From Epiperipatus broadwayi (lineage: Eukaryota > Onychophora > Udeonychophora > Euonychophora > Peripatidae): a stretch of DNA of 64,000 nt. Both the position numbers and the translations under genes were made by a program. The DNA lies in contig JAQFVV010006850.1 in the NCBI GenBank assembly GCA_028023455.1, positions 124,001-188,000 on the forward strand. The letters run 5' to 3'. Shown piece after piece: positions 49,161-62,829 of this stretch. Below the pieces are notes generated by a model. That model did no database searches. It saw only the letters and a program-made list of their open reading frames with translations, and had not been told where the DNA came from. Every line of letters starts with the position of its first letter. The stretch's first letter is position 1.

Positions 49161-49438
49161 ACAGAATTATAATGTTCTCGCTAAAAAAAATGGACATACT
49201 TTAAGATGTACATCAAGCAAGGAGTTGATGACAGGTTGATAGGGAAATGAGTGTCTATATATGAACAAACAAAAAAATCACAGAATTGAAAACACTGACG
49301 ATAATAAAATTAAAAAATTATTATTCAGGCATGGTAAAATATTCCTAGGTAATCTTAATCCAATTGATCGTACTGTAAATATACACATGAACCAATGTAC
49401 AATCTACACAGCGGTAAAGAACCTATGTAACATATTTA

Positions 49439-49945
49439 TTGTGCAATAATTACAAGAAAGAAAGCAAACCAAGAATCCTAATCCCACACATCCACTCAAC
49501 AGCCAAAAGCCTTATTAATAAACTATCAAGTGACTTTGGAATTGCTTTCCGTTCACCTCCTAACACCAATAGACTGATCAACAACACCAAAGACAGGATC
49601 AAACCCGAACTCACCCCTCAAGTTGTGTACAAAATCACCTGCCCCCAAAGAAATTGCATGGCAACATATTATGGAGAAACTAAAATTAACATTGCCAGCA
49701 GAGTAGCTCAACATAGATACCTTTATAACAGAACTAAAACAAAGCTTGAAGGTAATTCGGTTTTTGTTGAGCATGAGAGAGCCACTGGCCACGCTTTTCT
49801 ACCCACCACAGCCAGTGTCATTTGCTCTGAAATAAACGATATTAAACGCAAAGTCAGGGAAGCTTATGTGACCCAGCAGCAATTAATAGAAGAGAGGCCT
49901 GCTTTTCTCTGTCTCGAAAATAGTCTATGTAACATCTGCATATGA
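49439..49945 (+). pseudogene. GIY-YIG endonuclease (Penelope-like element C-terminus)
   Basis: 168 open codons. The core reads VVYKITCPQRNCMATYYGET, then SRVAQHRYLYNR, SVFVEHERATGHAFLPTTA, and IKRKVREAYVTQQQLIEERP. This is the endonuclease of Penelope-like retroelements: Tyr in VYKI and YYGET stand for GIY...YIG, the Arg of ASRVAQH is the expected catalytic Arg, and Glu and His follow. Cys pairs around the core (ITCPQRNC) fit the usual zinc-binding insertion. The upstream RT expected of this group was not found, so the piece is 5'-truncated. A related copy is at 7143-7385 (minus). Confidence 0.75.
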
Positions 49946-50127
49946 ATTTGCATAAAATTTGCATTAATATTACAGGTCTTAACCAAATACAAGTGATAGG
50001 ACTATAACTGTCTCGAAAGCGCTTGGCGGTAACTTTTGATAATTTTATTTACAATGAATAGCTTCATTATCTGTGCGCAGAGCACATATATATATACATT
50101 AATTGTGTGCAATAAAGTATATTGTTG

Positions 50128-50130
<3 letters not shown>
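49946..50130 (+). other. 3' region of the GIY-YIG element
   Basis: Contains TCTCGAAAGCGCTTGGC and TTTTGATAATTTTAT, conserved with the region after the 7.1 kb copy, and ends GTGCAATAAAGTATATTG, TTGAA, before (AAT)n. Confidence 0.55.
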
Positions 50131-50391
<261 letters not shown>

Positions 50392-51226
50392 TGTCAATCC
50401 CAAATTTTTTATGAATAACCCAGCTCATACATCTGTGCTTTGGACACAATGGAGCATGACAAAATAAATAAAAACATTAAAATAAAGCATTTAAAGTGAA
50501 AAATAAAAGGAAAAATAGCTATAACATAAATATTAGACATTAATGAAAAATAAAAATAAAAAAAATATTTCTTTACATACATGTTGAGGGATGACAAGCA
50601 AGGAAATAATACATCGCGGTGTGTGTGTGTGTGTATAAATAAATGTAAAAATTTCAGATCGTATTTTGTGTCAGATTAAACTTTTTCTTTGCAGAGACTT
50701 TGGTATGCAGATGGGTTTATGTATGAAAGCTTGTTATGATGATGCTGCACCAGTGAACAAAAGTCCTGGCTTATTAACAGTAAAGTATAGCTGGAAAATA
50801 AATTCCAAAAAAATTAATAAAGATATCACAAGACGAATAGGCAGTAGAGATAGTCCTGCCATTCATAGTCCATGTTTTTCACCCATATTGCACAAAATTT
50901 GGCCCATGCTATAGACAACGATTTCCATAAGAAATTAAATGTGGTTTAGTTAACACAGAATCGGTTTGTAGGTGTTGTGCAGTCATTAAGTTGGATATCT
51001 CTCTCATAGTACTAACTCGTTGTAAATGTTACTCACAATGATACCTATCTATAAGGAAAGTATAATTTTTTTTGGTTTAAAAATGTTTAAAATTAAAATT
51101 AGTCAATGCCTATAGAAAGGAATTGATAAAATTTTACTCCTCAATTGGGAAGGGTGTAAAGTAACACATATAAAAATATATGTTACATGAAACATTTAAA
51201 ATAATATATTCAAAAAATATATATGT
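50392..51226. other. Spacer; short unassigned frame
   Basis: The frame at 50666-50914 (82 codons, plus) reads FGMQMGLCMKACYDDAAPV and follows a possible acceptor (TTTGCAG at 50690-50696), but no family is recognised. A (GT)n run lies at 50620-50634. Confidence 0.35.
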
Positions 51227-53449
51227 TGTAACGGACCGGCCTTTACCTGGTATGAATATAGGTTAGCTAGGTCATCACAATGAATAAAAGAGTATATCTT
51301 TGATCTTTGTACCTATATATACCACATACATATTGATTTCATTCCTAGGAAAGGAGAGGAGAGGTTAAAAACCACCTAAATATTAAATATATAACTAATT
51401 CACCTCATCCGTGCGGTATTTCATTTTCGTTTTCCCCAGATTCGAACTCATGGAGACTGCATGATCGTCTAGTTCAGGCCATATTAGTATCACTTAAAAA
51501 TACATATAGGTGTAAACATGTGTAAGTATTTAATGGTAGGTATGAATATGAATTTATGTATAAATAGGCAAAAATATTTATAAATATGTGAGAAGATATG
51601 ACCAATTGAGAGTTGACTATAGAAAAACATACCAAAAATTTTAATTTAACATTAGAATATATTTAATAACTATAATTACAGCCATTAATATTTTTAACCA
51701 AGGCAATTCTTAATAAAATTATAAAACATTTCATTAGACTTTTATGGTTATTCTTTGCTTATAATTGATTCTAATTATAATTCCAAATCCTTATCCCCAC
51801 AAAGAATAGCCATTACATATCCCTATTAACATAAATTAAAGTTATATTATGTTTATGATTACCACAATCATCTTTACTTTTTATATTTTTATTTGGAACT
51901 CACAATTAATTTTATTTAAATTAACTGTGTATATTAGATTCTTACCTGTCATCTGGTGATATAAGATTTCCCTGTTATGTATGGTAGTCATGATACAGAA
52001 AAGGAAGACCATTTATGACCAAAATAGTTAGTCAAAAATACTGAAAACATTTAACACATCTATTAGTATAAACAAACAAAAAATATATATGGTGCAAGTG
52101 TATAAATGTTTGGACTAAAAACATATTAGGTAAAATCTTACCTTTCTTCTTTGATGATGATCGGATTAGTACGCAATCAAGCTCTCATCGTAAACTATAT
52201 TTTATTTTACTTACATTAAAGGCACTATTATTTCTTCATTATTTATATATTAATACTTATATTGCCCCTTTTTGTCTCCATATTAAAGAAAAGAAAAAAA
52301 ATTATATCAAATATACAAATAAATAAAGTTAATGACATCAACCTAAATTTAGTTTTGAACTTTATAAGGAAAAATGTCTTAACAAATCATTCTAGTAATC
52401 CTTGTTAATCCATTTCAAGTATAGATGGTAAATTGTGTTCTAAAACGTCCCTAAGGTCACTTATCCTTTATAGCCTTGGAATTTCTGCTTTGAAGTGGAA
52501 AGCTATTGTATCCATTCATTAAGAACCGACTTGATGCTTCATAGTACAGGTGTTTTGAAGTGCTAAATCAATTCCATCCCGGTTCTGATAGTTATAGCTC
52601 TATGAGCGATGACTTTCTTTCCCCGATGTCGCTTTTGCACTTAGCAATGCATATTTGTTTGTATCATTATTTATATAATTCTTTAATGAATCATTTTGAA
52701 TGAAGTAATATTCTTGTATTATTGCATATTCTTGAATCTAGATATTGTGATCTATAACTTAGAATTACAGACATTTTGGAAATTAGAATGATCTGAATTT
52801 ATTAGCGAAGATTTCAATTTCGAATTCCTTAGTTGGTTAATTTTAATTCTATGTGCTTGTTCTCGGCTTTCTCGGATATTCAGGTATTTCAACTCAAAAT
52901 TGACTGATGTTTTTTTTTCAAACTGTAAATTCGAATTCTCTACCTAAATTTTTGTAGGTTATTCAGCAGATAAGAAATTTTATCTCTCTTATGAGAAGCT
53001 TGTAGTTGGAAAAAAAACAAGTTCATGATTATCATTTAAGTCCATTGTTGACGTCATTTTTAATGAATATTAATATATGTAATGTGTTAATAACAAAAAA
53101 ATTTTTATTTGGTATTTCTTTACTTTAATATTAATTTTCATCTTCTTGATTGCGTTCGTTTTATACGATCTTATTTATCATGCATCGTTATATTATGCGT
53201 TATAACACATTTAACAAGGTAATAATTACTAGAAGTTAATTATCTTGTAAATCTTATAATTTAATTGAGATATGTATTTACAGCATAATTAAGTTGGGGT
53301 TTAAAATGTGTGTTGCCATTAATGGTTTGTCAATTTTAGTGCTTTAATTTTTATTAATCTAAATAACGCTAATATCATGGATCTTGGATTCGGATTAGGC
53401 CACACGGTGTGTAATTGGTAATGGAGGTATGTAAGTGGTACCTGTAACA
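51227..53449 (-). repeat. LTR (3') of minus-strand Gypsy element
   Basis: Plus-strand ends are TGTAACGGACC and CCTGTAACA. On the minus strand a purine tract CTAGGGGGATA (53450-53460) abuts its start. It lies downstream of the Gypsy pol reading on the same strand. The partner 5' LTR above 58 kb was not found, so the element is incomplete. It contains one tRNA-B-box-like string (51432-51446, minus). Confidence 0.65.
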
Positions 53450-54379
53450 TATCCCCCTAGTAAACATGTTAAATATGGAATATATTTTAATTCCTTAACT
53501 TTTCTATCATTTAAGTGTTAGGTTAAGGTAGGTCTATGATTTTTATTCTTCTTGATCAGTTAATGGTTTATCATAATATTCATATTTCTTAATACTAGTT
53601 TTAATCATGTCGATAGAATACCAAATCTTGATTAGATATAAAGTTTTCTTATTTTGCTATCTAAAATGAATATGTTCAGTATCTATAAATAATTATAAAT
53701 TCATATATGGTTTATAAAGAATTCTTTGTTCTTCCTATAACTTAAGTAATTGTAGCCTTTTTTACTAGTAAGTGTTTCTAATTTTTCTTTTAATTCAAGC
53801 GATGCATACTGATCAGTGTATAATCTTTGACATGCTTAAATTGTTGTTAGAAAGCTGTCTCTTCTTGCATCAATCTCTTGTGCATTTTTCTTACTTACTT
53901 TACTTTAGATATAACTATCGATATTTATTATTTGAGGTGAATTTGTACTTTGTATATTTGTATTTTATGTTAAATCGGTTAAAAATTTGTTAATTTTCCC
54001 CATGGGATAGTTTCATAATTTGAGCATTATATGTTCCTTTGATACCACTGCCTTTATCTACCCAATATGCGTTTGGACCAGCGCATTTGGTAATGGTTTA
54101 AATGGTCCTTTATACATTTCGCAGAATTTGTGAAAAAAAAATCTTTAGAATTGCTTATATGGAATGTTTTAATAAAAATTTTGTCTTCGATTTTAACATG
54201 ATAGCTAGCTTTTTTTAAAATTTGCCGCGCTTTTCATTTATTTAGCAGCATTTTGTTATATGCCTCGATTCGATCCTTTTCTAAGTCGATAGGTGTTTCT
54301 GTGAGCATAGTTATGCGTTTATGGAATAAAATTGGGGTATGTTATCCCAACTGTAGTCTAATGGGTGAGAATTCAGTGG

Positions 54380-54990
54380 ATTCATTCACACTCCAATTAA
54401 TATAATTGACTAAGTACTGTGTGTGCTTGACACAACCTTTATGCTTGTCTCCTACGTAGGTTTTAAACAAATGTCCAAATTCTTGCATTACACCTTTACA
54501 TGGGTTTGATGTAGATTCCTAATAGAAGTAAGCACATGTTTTATCCATTGTTTTTGTACTCATTTGGTCCATTCTTTAGATAGGAAATGGGTACTATAAT
54601 CGGTTAAGATCAACCCTGGTTTTCCAATTTTTTTGAAATAAAGAATGTCTAATACTTTAATAGTAAATTCAGTATTAGCTTGAGGTATAGGGTAAGCAGC
54701 ACATATTTTATGAAGAGATTATAAACTACTAACAAATATTTTTGTTTATTAAAAAGTGGCAGTGGACTGTAAAATGCCACAGTTAAGATCTCATTTGCTC
54801 TTTTAGGGATAATAGAGTTAACCAAACTGATATAATTTTTGTTTACAGACATGGTTTTTAAGCATATATGACAGTGTTGAATTTCTTTCACAATATCTTG
54901 ATACATTCTGGGTCAGTAAGACCAATTTTTCATTAATTGTTCAGTTTTATGAGCACCATTATGCTCATATAAATAATGTACATATTGAAT
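54380..54990 (-). pseudogene. Gypsy integrase
   Basis: Begins with an HHCC zinc-binding module: YEHNGAHKTEQLMKNW, then CHICLKTM. The catalytic core follows as AFYSPLPLFNKQKYLLVVYN, where the first catalytic Asp (usually VD..GPLP) is absent, and then KPGLILTDYSTHFLSKEW, holding the second Asp. Stops fall between the parts. The same GKP..ILTDY block occurs in the plus-strand element at 60.1 kb, so the two are close relatives. The enzyme would insert the cDNA into host DNA, but this copy cannot work. Confidence 0.75.
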
Positions 54991-55495
54991 GAGTGGGTTT
55001 TTAAATCTTTTTGGTATTACAACCTTCGATTCACTTTTGTCATTATTTGATTTATATTTTAAGAGCAGTTTATCTAATCTGTATTTTTCCAGATCATTGG
55101 CCTTGACAGAATCTCCTCTTTGTTTAATGTTTTAATAATTTTAATTAGATCTTAATCTAGGTTGTTTTATATTTAATAAATCGTTCTCTACATTTTCATT
55201 AATTATTACATCAATATTTAAAATGTAAGCGTTATCTACTGTTAAATGTTACTGTTCTGATCAATATGGATTTTGACTTAGTACACCAGCTACATTGTTT
55301 TCAGATCCCTTACAGTATCTGACCATATAAGTGAATTTTTATAACAGCAAACTCTACCTACCAAGGTGACTGTTAGTTAAATAGCTGTGATTCATGAATT
55401 CGAAGCTTTTTTGATCAGTATTCACTATCACCACTGATCCTAGAAACATTTGTCGAAATTTCTGGAAAGCCCACACTATTGCTAGTGCTTCTTTC

Positions 55496-55729
55496 TCAGA
55501 AACTATATAATTTATTTCTGGACACTTTTAAGAAATGGATAATGAAGTACAGGACTCCAACTTGACCATCCTTCTGGATTTGGGATAGAGTTACCCCTAA
55601 TCCAAAACCACTACTCTCTGTTTTTACGATAAAGGATTTATTAAAATCAAGAAAAGCTAGCATGACTTGCTCTAAAAATCCTCTTTTAATTGTAGCAAAC
55701 GCCTCCTCTTCCTCTTTATCCAATTCCAT
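55496..55729 (-). pseudogene. Gypsy RNase H, N-terminal part
   Basis: 77 codons: after RT thumb-like FATIKRGFLEQVMLAFLDF comes FIVKTESSGFGLGVTLSQIQ, the first block of Gypsy RNase H (usually 'TDAS..G.G..L.Q'). The catalytic Asp is Glu here. The frame ends at 55496 with SRNKLYSF, near the 'E.NYS..E.E' region. The domain normally degrades the RNA template. Confidence 0.7.
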
Positions 55730-55861
55730 CTTTGATCTTTTCTAATTAGCATTAATAAGGGTTCCACGTGATCAGCGAATTTGGGATAAAAGTGATTGTA
55801 AAAAATTGCATAATCCTAAAAACGATCTGATCTGTTTCTTATTTTTTGGTGTAGGAAAATT

Positions 55862-56801
55862 CTATATCGCACTGATCTTATCTGGATGACATCTCACCTC
55901 ATTACAATCAATTATATGACCTAAGAAGAATACTTCCTTGCACACTAAAGCATTCGTCATGAAATTGATCTTTATACATTTGTCATAGAACTCTTTAAAA
56001 AATATTTTTACGTGTTGAAAGTGTTCTTCAACAGTCTGAGATGCCAAGATAACATCATCTACATAGATTGTTACTATCTGTTTAATCTCAAAAGAAAGAG
56101 TTTTATCCAGGCATCTTATCAAACCAGCATCACTATTAATCAATTCAAATGACAACCTATTGAATTTATAGGTGATCCTCTCATATGAAATGCAGTGTAT
56201 TGGCGATTGTCTGGGTGGAGTTCGTTCTGCCAATAACTGAATGTTAAATCGAGAGTGGAAAATATTTTTTATTACCAAATTTCATTAATAATTCCTGTAT
56301 GTGTAGTGGTATATTCCTATCTGGAATAGTAATTTTTTTTAGTTGTCTAGGATCTAAACAAAATCCCATCGACTCATCTTTCTTCTTCACCGTCACAATA
56401 GGATTGCTATATGGTGAGGAGCATTTGGAAATTATTCTCCAATTGATCATTTTCTAGATCTGTTTGTTAATTTCATTTCGATATTGATATGGGATTGGAT
56501 ATGATTTGGATTGAAATGATTGGTTTTCAAACAATTTGATTCTTTTCTGGAATCCCTCTATCATTCCTGGTACTTTTAAGAATATGATATTATATTTATT
56601 AATCACAAATCGCAATCTTTCTATATCATTATCTTTAATTAAATTTGATTCTGCAAATTTTTCTTTCAACAGTGCTTTAGGTATCATAGATAATGTACAA
56701 TCAATTTCATTTAAGTCATAATTTGGTAATAGTGTCATTTCTATAACCTCATTACTTACCCTAATTAATTTATTTTCTAAATCGATCAAACATTTGTTCA
56801 T
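55862..56801 (-). pseudogene. Gypsy reverse transcriptase
   Basis: Overlapping frames 56801-56454, 56450-56244 and 56278-55862. Blocks: WRIISKCSSPYSNPIVTVKK (fingers), FCLDPRQLKKITIPDRNIPL, then after a shift ITYKFNRLSFELINSDAGLI, and the catalytic IVTIYVDDVILAS (YVDD at 56054-56065), followed by FLGHIIDCNEVRCHPDKISAI. All are typical of Ty3/Gypsy RT. The region around the first catalytic Asp, near the frame change at 56250, is disrupted. The N-terminal frame reaches back toward the protease. Confidence 0.85.
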
Positions 56802-56929
56802 GTGTAGGAAGTCTGCCCCTAGGATGACTTCATGAATAAAGAAATTTGGTATTAAAAAGACATGATTGATACCTGTTTAGTTAATGGCCAATTTGTCCCA
56901 TATTTGGTTTTTGTCTTAATTTTGTCTTT

Positions 56930-57281
56930 TTATTGTTAGCCGTGGTAACCTGTACTAAGTTGAGGAATAGTGTTTTAATATTTAGATTTTTATCCACAAC
57001 CTTTCTATAAAATTTATCAGAAATAACAGAGGTTTGGCTGCCAGTGTCTAACAAGGCTTTGATCTTAAATCCTCAAACATTACTTCTATCATGGAGAAAC
57101 TTTGTAAAGCATGATTAGACACTTCAACTTCCCATGAACAGGTCAAATCGATCATTTCTTCTATTACTGGTTTGATTTTGTTCCTCATTTTTAATATGGG
57201 TCCTTGAAGAGAGGAACCACTCCCAAGTCCTTTCTTAGTTTGCTCTATTTGATACTTTAGGTATGTCTTTATTATACACAC
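56930..57281 (-). pseudogene. Gypsy aspartic protease
   Basis: The motif KALLDTGSQTSVIS has the active-site Asp-Thr-Gly at 57040-57048. It lies one frame away from the open frame 57281-57048 just before it, so a single-base shift separates the gag end from the protease. Retroviral-type proteases cut the gag-pol polyprotein. Further downstream stops make it inactive. Confidence 0.7.
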
Positions 57282-57396
57282 CTTTTGTTTGATTTTGTTT
57301 GCTAGTGGATACTATATTACTGGGGTTTCATACCTGATGTAGATCGTCAACTATTTTATTCTCTGTGATACCGTTTTTTTTTATTGTTTTACTTGG

Positions 57397-57990
57397 CTAA
57401 TGGTTAGGGTTATTATTATTCTTTCTCCTTTTGTAATTAATAGCATTTATGGGTATTTCTTCTTTTCTTTTTTCTGAATATTTATATATTATATGCTGAT
57501 TATTGTTATCAATGTAGTTCAATAAATCAGCAATCTGTTCTATATTTTGTGTATTGGTGCATAATAAGGATTGCTCTATCTTCAAAGGCAAGATATGTTT
57601 TACTGTTCGATTATTTGATTTTGGTTAAGATAGTATATATCTAAGGTTTTTAATTTAGTCATTTGCCTTCTATAAAACTCAGTAAGTGTTTCACTAGGTC
57701 GTCTCCTATATTTTTCCTGCAAGATTTGGTATAACAAAGCTTTTTGGCGATCGTTATTCCAAAAGTTCTTTATTAATAATATTTGGTAGTTATTAAACGT
57801 CTTAGGCACTTCGAATAACGATTTCCACCAAGATAGAGTGTCTCTTTGCAGATGGATATACAGCACTATTAACTTTCTCACCTTCTGAAAGATTATTGTT
57901 GACAGAAAAATACAAATTTAAACTTTTTAAATGTTCAATTGGAGCTTCATTGGTCAGACCTTTAAATATTTTTAATTTCACGAATTGAAG
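57397..57990 (-). pseudogene. Gypsy gag
   Basis: 57881-57600 reads LQRDTLSWWKSLFEVPKTFN, IKNFWNNDRQKALLYQILQE, RRRPSETLTEFYRRQMTKLK, the capsid pattern of Gypsy gag ('L...A..WW.....  F..F...FW.....  L...Y.....E...E'). 57591-57397 is a basic Asn/Lys-rich tail. No zinc knuckle was seen. It forms the particle shell in intact elements. Confidence 0.7.
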
Positions 57991-58580
57991 ATCGTGTTGG
58001 TTTGGAGAATATGGTTGTGAGTGTTACTATATTCTTTTTGGATTATGTGAGAGATGCAATTCCTGGTGATCCACATTTATATTTGTTATTTAGTAAATAA
58101 ATACAGAGTGTCCATTGTTGATATTTAAAAAATGGTATCAGTGAATTCCATTGATGGTTAATTATTCTTGTTATGTTATTAAAAGTATAATGTATGGATG
58201 ATGCACCTATTGTTATATTTTAAATCAAGGGATTGTGAAAGAACTTTAATATTTTTTATTAATGAATGAGATTTATTGGGTCTAATGAAGGAATGAAATT
58301 TTGTAAAAGATGACAATGATATATATTGGAAAAAAAAAGTTGTAGTGACATAATGAAACAAACCCAGAGAAAAATGAAAAGAGACAAGAGTCTTTAACAG
58401 GTAATAAAAATTTTATTTTGGGAGAGTCAAAAAAATAAAAGAAAAACATTTTTAATTAATAAATAGCAATTAGCAATTAGTAGTAAAAAATATATAAGGA
58501 AATTTTGAGAGAGATGTGTTTATTTTTAAATATCTTCATCTAGTTCTTGGTGGAATTTGTAGTTGATGTGAGGATAGATT

Positions 58581-59046
58581 TTGACTTCTTTCTTGTGCAA
58601 AGTTATTAATCATAATAAAATCTTATTTAAAATAGAAGGAAAAACTGTAATACCGTTGAGGGAAGAACCTTCATTAACTATGAAAAAAAAGTTTGACTTC
58701 TTATTGCAAAAAAAAAAAAAAATAGATTCCAAATTTGAAGAAAATAGTGTAAAGATGAAAAAAGATATTAAAGAAAATAACGTAAAAATAAGAGATAAAT
58801 TTCAAATTAGAAAAAATAGGTTGAAAATCCAAATTAGAAAAGATAGTTTCTAAACTTGAGAATTTGAACACAAAATTAAAAAAATTAGAAAATAAAATAG
58901 AAGAAAATAATAAAAAGTATGAAATGAATTTTGCTAGTATAAATGATGGAATGGACAACCAAATTGTGGATAAAGACCTCAACAAAGTTTCAAGCAAAAA
59001 TTTCAGAATTAGAAGTCGAATTCAGAAAAGAATTAAAAAAAGTTGA
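58581..59046 (+). pseudogene. Coiled-coil N-terminal region of Gypsy gag
   Basis: The frame 58581-58851 (MTSFLCKVINHNKILFKIEG ... MKKDIKENNVKIRDKFQIRK) and frame 58864-59046 (MNTKLKKLENKIEENNKKYE) form a basic coiled coil with one frame break. It is similar in style and position to the coiled coils at 45.8 kb and in the 19.5-28.4 kb element. Confidence 0.5.
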
Positions 59047-59569
59047 TAAGAAAACAGTGGAGATAAATAAGAAAAGATAAAAGAAAACACATAATCAAAG
59101 TAGAAAAAGGTTTAACGGATTATCAAAAAGCCACAAAAGACTTTAAAATTATTTGGGAGAAATTATAGGAAAATTCTCAGCAAGTGTCTAAAACCAAACA
59201 AAAATGGGTTGAATGTCTAGAGAAAAACCATAAAGAAAAGAAATAAAAGTAAATAATCATCGATTAGCTAATCAAATTGAAAATTTATCCATTACTTAAC
59301 ATACTTTTGAAAAAAAAAAAACCTTAAAAACAGCTAGCCAGTTTGATAAGGTGGATAAAACTATAAAAGATGTGCATGAATTAGTGATTGTATCACAACC
59401 ACCCAGATGAAAAATTACATAAAGAAATAAACATTATGAAGAATTAAGTGGGTCAGTTGATTGTAAAAGTGAGTAAAGCATATCAGAATATAGGAAATTA
59501 AATTATAGATAAAGTAAAGAATTATATAATAAAGAGGAATCTTATTACCATGATGACATCAAAATCCTA

Positions 59570-60060
59570 TATCTTTTTATGGATCAGAGGTAGACTCTGT
59601 TAGAGGAGACAATTTTAAAATAATATCAAAGAGAGTCATAGATCCCATACAGCCAAATTTATTAACTAAAACAGAAGGTATTACAGAGATTCATTCTGCA
59701 ATTATGAATAGTGAGCTCTAACCCAAGTGAAGAAAAGTGATTTCAGAGGGTGTACCTGAAAAATTTAATCTTATGCAAATTCATGACTATAAATCTTTTA
59801 AGGTGGAATTGGGAAAAATCCATTAGAGCATCTGAATGGCATGACTGTTTACTTTTCATTATTTAAAGAAAATCGGACAAGTTGTTGTCACTAGTAGTAA
59901 CTTATATGGAGCAGCCAAGTATTGGTGAGCTTTATTACTTATCAAACCTAAAACATTTAATGAATTTGAAGCCTCTTCAATTAAAACATTTTGGAGCAAA
60001 GAGTGATAAAATAGCATGTGATATCAAGGGTCACGGGAAAGATAATAAGATCATGAAGAA
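59570..60060 (+). pseudogene. Gypsy gag, capsid part
   Basis: Interrupted frame: VVVTSSNLYGAAKYW, stop, then LIKPKTFNEFEASSIKTFWS. The LYGAAKYW and KTFNEFE...TFW blocks match the gag at 57.7 kb (LSWWKSLFEVPKTFN, KNFWNND). Confidence 0.55.
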
Positions 60061-60460
60061 ATTTGTCCCAGTTTTTTCCACAGGCAGGTATGAAAGTGAG
60101 AACTTTATCAGAACAAATGATTGGAAAACCTCAGTCTATTCTCACTGATTATGAAACTTCTTTTCTTTCCACTAAATGGAAGGCATGGTTAATGAAACAT
60201 AATATCAAACATATATTATCATCCATAAGAAATCATCAGTTCAAACAACGTGAAAGGGAAATAAGGGAGCTCACTAGACTTTCTTGAATTTATGTGAGTG
60301 AAAATAATTGAGGATGGGAAGATCATATAAAGCAAATAGTTAATTATATAAATTGTACACGAAATTATTCAACTTACACTTTGACAGACAGTGTCTACTT
60401 CTTTTGAAAACTCCTCTATCTGTAGTAGAGGAGGAAATTTGATCCAATCCAAGATCAAAA
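60060..60460 (+). pseudogene. Gypsy integrase core fragment
   Basis: The frame 60063-60287 contains GKPQSILTDYETSFLSTKWK (second catalytic Asp in LTDY) and IKHILSSIRNHQFKQREREI, with the Glu-Arg of the catalytic 'ER' block kept. Beyond the frame end, NWGWEDHIKQIVNYI and NCTRNYSTYTLTDSVYF match the 'W...L..I...YN...H.ST..SPY..' region. The zinc-binding module and first catalytic Asp are absent. Confidence 0.75.
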
Positions 60461-61152
60461 TAAAGGTAAGGAAAATTTAATTTAAGTGGGGGCAGAAAGA
60501 GATAACAAAATTATAATTTCTCCATATCAATTTAACATAAAAGATGTTTTAATCAAAATTCACATTAGCAAACCTTAGTTACGAGAGCATATAAGAAATT
60601 ATATCCATTGAGGTCATTAAAAATTATTCTAGAATGTGGAAGAAATGCCTTCCTGGCAGAGAATAATAAAGGAATTAAAGGTATTTTCAATGCCAAAAAC
60701 TTAAAATCTTTCCACATAAATAAATAACAATAAACAAATTTAAAAAATAAGCATACGTCAAACTCCTAAAACATGAGGCTGTTTCAAATAAACAATTTTT
60801 TTAGATAGTATTAATAGCTAAAAGTATTAATTGTTCCTATTTTAGAATTAGTTAAAATGTTTAAAAATCACATAGGTAACATTTTAGTGGATGCTAAGTT
60901 ATATCAAAACTATTTTTTTAACTAAAATATAAACTTAAAAATGTAATTTTTTTTAAAGAAAATACTTTGAAATCTTACTGTTCTTGTTAACTTTTATATT
61001 TAGAGTTAAAGATACTTAAAAATTGTAATATAGAGGAATTAATGGATAATCAGATTATATAACATATAGATAAAAGGAAACATTGAAGAAAACAGTGTGT
61101 CATTTTTTTTCGGAATGAAGAGGAAGTGTCACTAGGAAGACCATATGAAGGA

Positions 61153-61165
61153 TAAAAAAGGGGGT
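61153..61165 (+). promoter_or_regulatory. Polypurine tract of Gypsy derivative
   Basis: AAAAAAGGGGGTA in the right place between integrase remains and the LTR-like sequence. Confidence 0.5.
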
Positions 61166-61228
61166 ATTTAAAAAGAAAGAAAAGCTCTACTTATTGTTCA
61201 AGAAACTATATAAAATATGGTTAATAAA

Positions 61229-61500
61229 GTATTATGAATTGCATTGACTACAGATAAACAACTTGATCAATACATAATGTGTGTTCACATGATAATAAAT
61301 AAATAAATAAATAAAAATTATACACATCAATATTTAAATAATTGATCATATAAATTATTAATATTGTTTTAGTTATTGTTTAAAATAAAGAAAATAAGGG
61401 AGTAATATGCTTGTTCTTGATTGTTAATAATTATTATGATATATAAAATATTATTCTTTATATTTCTATTTATGCAAATGAGTTTGGAAAAGTTTTTTTG
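61229..61500 (+). repeat. LTR-like sequence (3') shared with 45.3-45.6 kb
   Basis: Shares AATATTTAAATAATTGATCA, AGTAATATGCTTGTTCTT and TTTATGCAAATGAGTTT with the other copy, in the same orientation. Confidence 0.55.
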
Positions 61501-62299
<799 letters not shown>

Positions 62300-62829
62300 A
62301 ACTGGATCACCTTCCAACCTATATAATCGGTTGTAACTATTTTCTGATGAGCATATTGCATGACAGAAGTAAAGATTGGCATTACCCAATGTTTATCTTA
62401 CCACCCTACAACAATATTCCCTGCTCATCAGAGGAAGTAGCATTAAAGAGAGTGAAAACATCTAGAAAATTTGTTTGTTTGGTTTCCCAAACGGTGCCCC
62501 TAGAGTTCCAGCTGACCACAACCTTACTTACTTATTCAGATCTGGTTATGCCAAACATAGCTCAGGAGACATGAGATTCTTGTGAACAAATGCAATAAAT
62601 GATAAGTGATGTGAAATGAAACTGACTAGATAGATTAGTTTTAGATAACAATGATTTATTTATTTGACAACAAAAGTTATTGACAGTTCATCTTTGGATT
62701 GACATTTTCCTATATGCGCATATGTTCCTAGGTCTGTTTGATTGACATTTAATCATTCTTTTCATAATCATCGATGATTGGTGTAATAAATCCTTCAACT
62801 ATAAGTTCTGTACAAAATATTCATCCTTG

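Larger units (their letters stand above)
53450..57990 (-). mobile_element. Gypsy LTR retrotransposon, degenerate, lacking its 5' LTR
   Basis: Minus-strand order gag (57.9-57.4), protease (57.05), RT (56.8-55.86), RNase H (55.73), integrase (54.98-54.4), pol C-terminus (~54.2), polypurine tract and 3' LTR is the canonical Ty3/Gypsy order. Each domain is broken by stops or frameshifts. No envelope gene was seen. Confidence 0.85.

Noticed and set aside
50666-50914. 82-codon plus-strand frame
   Set aside because: Not recognised; splice sites doubtful, so not called as a gene.
51420-51490. tRNA-like reverse strand in the LTR (GAGTTCGAATCTGG)
   Set aside because: No complete cloverleaf by hand; a diverged SINE is possible but not supported.
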